Assembly: GCA_038257015.1 (NCBI GenBank)
Contig: JBBSJS010000056.1
Span: 1 to 5,045, forward strand
Direction of reading: 5' to 3'
Origin: UBA920 sp038257015
Lineage (GTDB): Bacteria > Patescibacteriota > Doudnabacteria > UBA920
DNA: 5,045 nt
Shown: positions 1-5,045 of the stretch, piece after piece
How the letters are laid out: every line of letters begins with the position of its first letter
How positions within the stretch are numbered: position 1 is the stretch's first letter
Made by a program: the position numbers and the translations under genes
The notes under the pieces: model-generated
Told to the model about the DNA's origin: nothing
The model's input: only the letters and a program-made list of their open reading frames with translations
Databases searched by the model: none

Positions 1-1532
1 GCGAAACTTCGATGCAAGATTACTGCCAGAGCATCTACAACTTCACCACCAACCAGGATATCTACCTTAACAAGATGACCTGAGCGCATGTTCATAAGCT
101 CATAGTTGAGTGAAGCATAGCCACTTGATACACTCTTAAGTTTATCATAGAAATCGATGATGATATTAGCTAATGGCATTTCAAAACTCATTTCCACACG
201 CTCACTGCCAACATATGTCATATTCTGACTAATTCCTCGTCTTTGAGTAACAATCTCCATGATGGGGCCAATATAAGCTGTGGGAGTAAGAATAGTCACC
301 TTCATCCAAGGTTCTAGAATTTCTTGAATGTTAGATGGGTCTGGGAATTGTGCTGGGTTGTGAACGACAAGTTTGTCACCGTTAGTTTTAACAATCTCAT
401 AAGCCACACTCGGTGCTGTTAATACTAAATCTAAATCATACTCTCTAGATAGGCGCTCTTGAACAATATCCATATGCAGCAAACCAAGGAATCCTGTTCT
501 GAACCCAAAACCAATACTTGGAATGTTCTCTGGTTCAAATTCCAATGCAGCATCGTTTAGTTTAAGTTTTTCCATAGCATCACGAAGCATTGGATAGTCG
601 TCACCGCTGACTGGAAAGATACTTGCATAAACCATTGGAGTGACATGCTTATAACCTGGAAGAAGTTCCGCCTTTTCGCGTTCTGCGTATAAGGTAATCG
701 TGTCGCCTACTCGAGCTTTGCTTACATCTCTAAGTCCGGTTACCACATAACCCACATCGCCACATCTTATTTCGGTGTCTTTCTCCATCTTTGGTCGGAA
801 GAAACCAACTTCTAAGCTCTCGGCTTGAGTTTTACTGCCAAGCATAAATAATTTGCTTCTGGAATTTAGACTACCATCGACTACGCGTACATAAGTGATC
901 ACACCACGGTGTACGTCATAGCTGGAATCAAAGATTAGAGCACGGGTAGGTTTTGTAGTGTCACCTTGTGGCTGAGGGATTCTTTCTACGACAGCTTGTA
1001 AAATTTGATCAACACCTTCACCAGTTTTACCAGATGCATAGATTAATTCTTCTCTTTTAAATCCAAAAACTGACATCAGCTCTTCAGCAGTTTTTTCTCT
1101 ATCCGAATTTGGTAAATCAATTTTGTTAATGATTGGGATAATTTTTAAATCGTGTTCAATTGCCATATACGCGTTGGCTAAAGTTTGAGCTTCGATGCCT
1201 TGCGTACTATCCACCACTAAAATAGCGCCCTCGCAGGCGGCTAGAGATCTAGATACTTCATAACTGAAATCGACGTGACCTGGAGTATCAATTAGGTTTA
1301 AAGCGTAGTCTTGGTCCTTGTAGCGGTAAGACATTTTCACTGGTTGGAGTTTGATAGTTATACCCCTCTCGCGCTCTAAATCCATTTGGTCTAAAAGTTG
1401 TTCCTTCATATCTCTATCCGCCACAGTATGCGTAACTTGCAAAAGCCTGTCCGCTAATGTGGATTTACCGTGATCGATATGAGCTATAATGCAAAAATTT
1501 CTAGTTAATTTCTGGTAATCATCTGTAGGCAT
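1..1532 (-). CDS. lepA: Translation factor LepA / elongation factor 4 (3' partial)
   Basis: Ribosome-binding translational GTPase of the EF-G-like family. LepA binds the ribosome and is proposed to help back-translocation, initiation or 30S assembly. My own translation gives 510 codons from ATG 1532-1530 with no stop before the left edge. Seen: G1 AHIDHGKST (residues 17-25), G2 RERGITIK (54-61), G3 DTPGHVDF (82-89, with the catalytic-type His86), G4 NKID (136-139) and G5 SGK (167-169, usually SAK). Next come domain II (RGVITYVRVVDG, ARVGDTIT), domain III with the LepA hallmark GFGFRTGFLGLLHMDI (usually Cys where Thr stands), and the EF-G-V-like domain (GYASLNYE, VDALAVILHR). The family is about 600 aa, so roughly 90 residues, most of the LepA-specific C-terminal domain, lie outside the window. 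The start is firm: an in-frame TAA sits at 1542-1544. No clear Shine-Dalgarno precedes it. It follows murJ by 21 bp, so it is probably co-transcribed. EF-G, TetM and TypA are excluded by the LepA-type domain III and V motifs. Confidence 0.97.
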   Translation of the reverse strand, partial: MPTDDYQKLTRNFCIIAHIDHGKSTLADRLLQVTHTVADRDMKEQLLDQMDLERERGITIKLQPVKMSYRYKDQDYALNLIDTPGHVDFSYEVSRSLAACEGAILVVDSTQGIEAQTLANAYMAIEHDLKIIPIINKIDLPNSDREKTAEELMSVFGFKREELIYASGKTGEGVDQILQAVVERIPQPQGDTTKPTRALIFDSSYDVHRGVITYVRVVDGSLNSRSKLFMLGSKTQAESLEVGFFRPKMEKDTEIRCGDVGYVVTGLRDVSKARVGDTITLYAEREKAELLPGYKHVTPMVYASIFPVSGDDYPMLRDAMEKLKLNDAALEFEPENIPSIGFGFRTGFLGLLHMDIVQERLSREYDLDLVLTAPSVAYEIVKTNGDKLVVHNPAQFPDPSNIQEILEPWMKVTILTPTAYIGPIMEIVTQRRGISQNMTYVGSERVEMSFEMPLANIIIDFYDKLKSVSSGYASLNYELMNMRSGHLVKVDILVGGEVVDALAVILHRSF

Positions 1533-1534
1533 GG

Positions 1535-1546
1535 GGTAATCTTACC
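1535..1546 (-). repeat. Small inverted repeat just upstream of lepA start
   Basis: On the coding strand the spacer between murJ and lepA reads GGTAAGATTACC, an almost perfect 12-bp palindrome ending 2 nt before the lepA ATG. As RNA it could fold only a weak 4-bp stem (GGTA/TACC) with a 4-nt loop. It has no U-tract, so it is not a terminator. It lies where a ribosome binding site would be expected. It may be chance; a function in lepA translation is only a possibility. Confidence 0.3.
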
Positions 1547-1553
1547 AAAGCCA

Positions 1554-3185
1554 TTACTTTTGCACAATTCCTTGATATTTTGAAGTTTTAAGAAGTTTGG
1601 TAAACATGCTTGATAATTTCTCGGCTTCGGTAATGCCCAGGTAACGAGTAATTAATATGTATGAAATAGCTCCCAAAGTTCCACTTAGTCCAGCTTGGAA
1701 CAATAGACCAAGTACTGTTCTAGTGTTTACTATCGGGGCAATCGCATACAAGCTCATATAGGAAACGATACCAAAAGCGAAAGTACCAATTAAAATTTTA
1801 ACTGTGCTTAGTAAAATTGTGTTATCAAATTCTTCAATTCTCTTCTGAGTGATAGCTTTTATGTTAGAGAGGTTTTTATGGAAATCTGCAAACAGTAGAA
1901 CGAAGTTAACGGTAGTGGCAATTACAAAGCCGATTGCAATGCCGGTAATTCCTAATCCTATCGACAGATAATATGAGAGTCCTGCATTAAGCACAATTGC
2001 TATCAATCCATACATCACCGGAGTTTTGGTATTGTGACGAGAATAAAAACTTCTCGCTAAAATTGGAATCATGCTTTGCGCAATTAATCCAAAACTCAAA
2101 ATACCTAATGTATCAAAAGTTGTAATAGTACAATTCCAGTCGCACTTTCCATAGCCTAACAAAAGTCGAACTATATAGGCTCTAAAGATTAGCAAAGCCA
2201 CCACTGTTGGGACGATGAAGTACAGCACACGAACTATGGCTTGTTGGATTGTGGTCAAGAATTCTTCTTCCTTCTTCTGCGCAAAAAATTCACTCAACAA
2301 CGGGAAAATTGCTATCGCTGTGGAGATGGCAAATACTCCTAAAGCCACATTCTGGATATTGTTAGCATAGTTAAAAGCAGTAATCGTACCTGTAGCAAGT
2401 GTTGAGCCAATTATTGAAACGATAATTAGGTTTACATAACTAATATCAATACCAAACACTCTTGGTAAAAATAATTTACCGATTTCTTGAACGCCGGGAT
2501 CTTGTAAGTTAATAATTCTTTGGTACTTAAAGCTACTACGAAGTAGTTCCGGTATTTGGATAAGCGCGTGAAGTAAAGCACCGAAAATCACACCCGCTGC
2601 CAGGCCAGGCAGACCAAATCTTGGAAATAGAAATAGTATTCCAAAAATGATTCCAAGATTGTAAAAAATTGGTGCCAGGTTTACTACCAGAAATCTTTTC
2701 AGCCCGATTAAAATACTGGAAAAAACACTGGAAATTGTAAAAATTAATGGCGATAACAACATGATGCGCGTGAGGGTGACTGTCTGTTCTAGCTGTTCTC
2801 CCGTAAACCCTGGAGCAATTAATTTTGTAAACGGTACAGCAAAAATAATTAACAGTAAACACAGAGCTCCCATAGCTATCATAGCCATGTTCAAAATTGA
2901 ACTGGCCAATTGATATGCCAACTTTTTATTCTCTGAATAGTACTGGCTAAATACTGGAATGAAAGCTACGCTTAATGTTCCAAGAATAAGTAAATTATAG
3001 ATTAAATCCGGAATTCGAAACGAGGTAAAATATATATCTGACTCGGAGCTAAGCCCGAGATTGCTCGCTAAAAGTAAATCACGCCCAAAACCAGCCAATC
3101 GTGATAACAAAGAAAGTACAGCAATTATTAAAGTTGCTTTTCCTAGATGAAATTTATTTTCAAAGTTTTGAATTCTATCGAGCAT
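1554..3185 (-). CDS. murJ: Lipid II flippase MurJ (MviN family, MOP superfamily)
   Basis: Polytopic inner-membrane transporter of the MOP superfamily. MurJ proteins flip lipid II, the undecaprenyl-linked peptidoglycan precursor, to the outer face of the membrane. The 543-aa product is hydrophobic nearly throughout; the family has about 14 membrane helices. Family signatures seen: SRLAGFGRD (28-36), SD-YF (49-53), FRIPDLI-NLL-LG-LS-AFIPVFS (56-80), APGF (124-127), PIFYNLGIIFG (172-182), LPRVFG (240-245) and RSFYSRHNTKTPV in the middle of the protein. By hand alignment with E. coli MurJ, R29, R35 and D50 match R18, R24 and D39. Tyr63 stands at R52, Asn276 at R270 and Asn279 at E273, so the substrate cavity is divergent. 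Cys348 and Cys352 fall in a predicted external loop. ATG 3185 lies inside the end of the upstream gene (11-bp overlap) with no Shine-Dalgarno, which suggests translational coupling. The stop is TAA. A flippase for another lipid-linked glycan is the main alternative. Confidence 0.93.
   Translation of the reverse strand: MLDRIQNFENKFHLGKATLIIAVLSLLSRLAGFGRDLLLASNLGLSSESDIYFTSFRIPDLIYNLLILGTLSVAFIPVFSQYYSENKKLAYQLASSILNMAMIAMGALCLLLIIFAVPFTKLIAPGFTGEQLEQTVTLTRIMLLSPLIFTISSVFSSILIGLKRFLVVNLAPIFYNLGIIFGILFLFPRFGLPGLAAGVIFGALLHALIQIPELLRSSFKYQRIINLQDPGVQEIGKLFLPRVFGIDISYVNLIIVSIIGSTLATGTITAFNYANNIQNVALGVFAISTAIAIFPLLSEFFAQKKEEEFLTTIQQAIVRVLYFIVPTVVALLIFRAYIVRLLLGYGKCDWNCTITTFDTLGILSFGLIAQSMIPILARSFYSRHNTKTPVMYGLIAIVLNAGLSYYLSIGLGITGIAIGFVIATTVNFVLLFADFHKNLSNIKAITQKRIEEFDNTILLSTVKILIGTFAFGIVSYMSLYAIAPIVNTRTVLGLLFQAGLSGTLGAISYILITRYLGITEAEKLSSMFTKLLKTSKYQGIVQK
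3175..3185 (-). other. Overlap of DUF4012 gene end and murJ start
   Basis: The upstream gene ends AGC AAA CAT GCT CGA TAG, and the murJ ATG lies within CAT GCT, one frame away, so 11 bp are shared. No Shine-Dalgarno-like motif is present in the 20 bases before the murJ ATG. Ribosomes finishing the DUF4012 gene are therefore the likely source of murJ initiation. The overlap is seen directly; coupling is inferred. Confidence 0.75.
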
Positions 3186-5045
3186 GTTTGGAAGTAATTA
3201 ATCCGTAGAAGCTGTCTCGTCTGAGATCAGTTTGAATCTGAACTCTACTTTCCCCTAGTAAATCCGGTTGTTCAATTCTAAAATTTTGCCAAGTTAGTTT
3301 CCTGCCTGGAAAAGCAATATTGTACTCAAAACTCATTTTATTTACTCCAGGCTGTTTCTGTAATAACAGGCTATGACTATCTACATCTTTCAATTGATAA
3401 GGAAGAGTATATCGTATTGTTACGGTAGTTTCTTGACCACCACCAACCTTTATCCAATTACCAAAAAAAGTTTTGTCAGATTCAGTGCCAATTAGTGTTC
3501 CTGAAATATTGTGAAGTAAGCTCGATTCTTCCCAATTTCGAACAGAGTCGCTTATCTCGTAATCAGATTTATCGAGAAAAGGAATTTGTTGGGAATGGAA
3601 ACCTTCTGCAGAAATTAATTTACTTCCCTGTGGAACTAGAAATCGAACAAAACTCAGATTATCAATTGAGTTATTGGGTAAACGATTTTGAACTGTATAT
3701 TTTAAAGTATTAGTAAGTTCACCGTTATCGCTGATTTCTGTATCAAGAACTGTACTGCGCTCTATGAATATATCACTTTTTGATCCACTTAAGTTAGCGC
3801 TATTAATTTGTAAATAATCTTTGTTTGTTGCTTTAACTCCTCCACTCCAGTTGTATAAATCAAGTTTGGCTTGTAGTTCGGCATTCTTTGAGCTAATTAG
3901 TATATGCTTCTCTGACAAGTTGTTAGCCAGGGTTTGGAATAGGTTAAAGAAATTAGCTCTACTGTCATCTCCCAGTTTTTGTAATAGCACCGGGAAGAAG
4001 TCAGCAAGCATTTGCTTGGGTTGATTGGCTTCTTTGTCATAATTAACCGATGTTGCGATTTGGGTTTGCTCGATAAAATTTTCGGAAGTTAACACAATTC
4101 CGTATTGTTCCATTTCAATTGGACCAGTGGTTTTGAGTAGATCAATTACTAATTGAGGAGTAATAGCAATAGTTAAATCAGGAGTCTCACCACCTTCTTT
4201 CTCGAAGAAAATTCCCATCTGCTTACTTGCACTTGGAAAGTCTACTAACCAATTGCTATCGCGCAAGAATAATCTATCCGTCACTGCCATGTATGGTTGG
4301 GGTGGTAAAATCTTTTCTTTTAGCTGACCGTCGTAATCGTAGACTGTGCGAATATCTAATTCTTTAATTACCCCATCATGAAGTTTGGCTGAGCCAATTG
4401 TTCCCATAAAACCACCGGTTGGTCTAAGTTCGTTATTATTTTGGAAAACCAGTAGTAGATTTTTTTGACCAAGAAAAATACTTTCAAAAACACCAACGAT
4501 GTCATACAAGACATTTGTGTTTGAATTGATGTTATTTAACAAATCACGAGCTTGGACAAAAGTGAGTTGATTATCTTGCGGTAAAATTATCGGGTTTACC
4601 TTATTAATAAGTTCACTTGCAGTATTTAGATTTTGCTTAGCCTTGGTAATCAAATCTAATAAATTCTGAATGTCCTCTCTTGGTGATGACGGGGTGATAA
4701 TTCCTTGTGGTCCAAACTTTGTCTCATTCATCATTGCCAGGGCTTCTGTTGAATATGCGCCAGCTTGAGATATTAGTTGCGCAGCTTGAATTAAACCACT
4801 GGCTTGTTGAGTCGGAGGCAGGATTTCAATTAAGGTTTTGATAACGGAGTTGGTTTGCTCAAGTTCCTTTTCAGTATCCTGGAATTTTACTAGTGCGCTG
4901 TCAAAACTTGCTTGAGCACTCTCAAAGTCTTCTTGTTCAAGTTGGCTACGGGCTTCTAGTAAGTGATCTATTCCTTGGTCGGAAACGCCAAGAATTTTTC
5001 CTTTCAAGTCCCCTCCTGAAGCAAGCAAGTTAAACGATTGAAAAA
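3175..5045 (-). CDS. DUF4012 domain-containing envelope protein (5' partial)
   Basis: Protein of unknown function carrying a DUF4012 domain, a family frequent in Patescibacteria and Actinobacteria. The frame is open to the right edge, so the start is probably outside the window; no start inside it is secure. Numbering here is from TTG 5028. Seen in order: a polar, probably helical N-terminal part (about 15-65 and 120-145, coiled-coil-like); the DUF4012 core with FQNNNELRPTGGFMG (195-209), DGVI (218-221), VYDYDGQ (229-235), LRDSNW (255-260) and DFPSAS (263-268); a segment with TGPIE and LTSENFIEQ (301-321) resembling LytR-CpsA-Psr proteins; then a beta-rich C-terminal part with VTIRYTLPY (536-544) and LLLQKQPG (554-561). 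No membrane helix or signal peptide is visible; family members usually have an N-terminal anchor, here expected upstream. It ends in TAG, overlapping murJ by 11 bp. I infer an extracytoplasmic role in wall or surface-glycan assembly, but no activity is established. Confidence 0.88.
   Translation of the reverse strand, partial: FQSFNLLASGGDLKGKILGVSDQGIDHLLEARSQLEQEDFESAQASFDSALVKFQDTEKELEQTNSVIKTLIEILPPTQQASGLIQAAQLISQAGAYSTEALAMMNETKFGPQGIITPSSPREDIQNLLDLITKAKQNLNTASELINKVNPIILPQDNQLTFVQARDLLNNINSNTNVLYDIVGVFESIFLGQKNLLLVFQNNNELRPTGGFMGTIGSAKLHDGVIKELDIRTVYDYDGQLKEKILPPQPYMAVTDRLFLRDSNWLVDFPSASKQMGIFFEKEGGETPDLTIAITPQLVIDLLKTTGPIEMEQYGIVLTSENFIEQTQIATSVNYDKEANQPKQMLADFFPVLLQKLGDDSRANFFNLFQTLANNLSEKHILISSKNAELQAKLDLYNWSGGVKATNKDYLQINSANLSGSKSDIFIERSTVLDTEISDNGELTNTLKYTVQNRLPNNSIDNLSFVRFLVPQGSKLISAEGFHSQQIPFLDKSDYEISDSVRNWEESSLLHNISGTLIGTESDKTFFGNWIKVGGGQETTVTIRYTLPYQLKDVDSHSLLLQKQPGVNKMSFEYNIAFPGRKLTWQNFRIEQPDLLGESRVQIQTDLRRDSFYGLITSKHAR
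5005..5017 (-). promoter_or_regulatory. Shine-Dalgarno-like AGGAGG before an in-frame TTG
   Basis: The coding strand carries AGGAGG (5017-5012), then GGAC and a TTG codon (5007-5005) in frame with the DUF4012 gene. This is the only strong ribosome-binding-site look-alike near any start in the window. It could mark the true start, giving a protein of about 610 aa without a membrane anchor. It could also simply be the coding sequence for Ser-Gly-Gly inside a longer gene. The open frame up to the window edge and the family's usual N-terminal anchor favour the second reading. Confidence 0.25.

Noticed and set aside
1533..1553. Rho-independent terminator or promoter between murJ and lepA
   Set aside because: Only 21 bp, a weak 4-bp stem and no U-tract; no -10/-35 pair fits.
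1552..1554. ATG overlapping the murJ stop (TAATG) as a lepA start
   Set aside because: It is in a different frame from lepA and meets TGA after 11 codons; the lepA frame has its own TAA at 1542-1544 and starts at 1532.
2536..2862. 108-codon minus-strand reading frame inside murJ
   Set aside because: It lies wholly within murJ in another frame, its translation is low-complexity and Cys/His/Tyr-rich without family motifs, and murJ is clearly the real gene there.
3495..3713. 72-codon plus-strand reading frame
   Set aside because: Antisense shadow of the conserved C-terminal part of the DUF4012 gene; no motif and no ribosome binding site.
3821..4024. 67-codon plus-strand reading frame
   Set aside because: Antisense shadow within the DUF4012 gene; no recognisable domain.
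1..5045. Recoded UGA (genetic code 25 or 4), as in some Patescibacteria
   Set aside because: No in-frame TGA occurs in any of the three genes and tryptophan is encoded by TGG, so there is no sign of recoding.

Overview
The window is a gene-dense bacterial segment in which everything supportable lies on the minus strand. Read in transcription order (right to left), it holds a DUF4012-type envelope protein (cut off at its 5' end by the right window edge), a MurJ/MviN lipid II flippase, and translation factor LepA/EF4 (cut off at its 3' end by the left window edge). The first two genes overlap by 11 bp and the second and third are 21 bp apart, so the three look like one transcription unit. No promoter, terminator, RNA gene, mobile element or CRISPR array is visible.

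The likely source is a member of the Candidate Phyla Radiation (Patescibacteria), perhaps a Microgenomates-type lineage. This is an inference from three things: the DUF4012 family is especially common there; the MurJ version (IPDLI-NLL-LG and NYANN-Q motifs) is the divergent form I associate with that group; and the packing is very tight, with moderately low G+C by eye. The reading frames contain no in-frame TGA and the two visible stops are TAG and TAA, so the standard bacterial code suffices.

Layout: 1-1532 lepA (510 codons visible, most of the C-terminal domain missing); 1533-1553 short spacer with a small inverted repeat; 1554-3185 murJ (543 aa, apparently complete); 3175-5045 DUF4012 gene (at least 617 codons, open to the window edge). 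There is no gene-free stretch above 21 bp.

Functionally, MurJ moves the undecaprenyl-linked peptidoglycan precursor across the membrane, and the co-translated DUF4012 protein probably acts outside the membrane on the envelope; its exact role is unknown. LepA is a ribosome-associated GTPase with no direct wall role and is probably just a passenger of the operon. I see no clear new multi-gene system. The points most worth a second look are the replaced lipid II-cavity residues and paired cysteines of MurJ, and the uncharacterised DUF4012 partner coupled to it.
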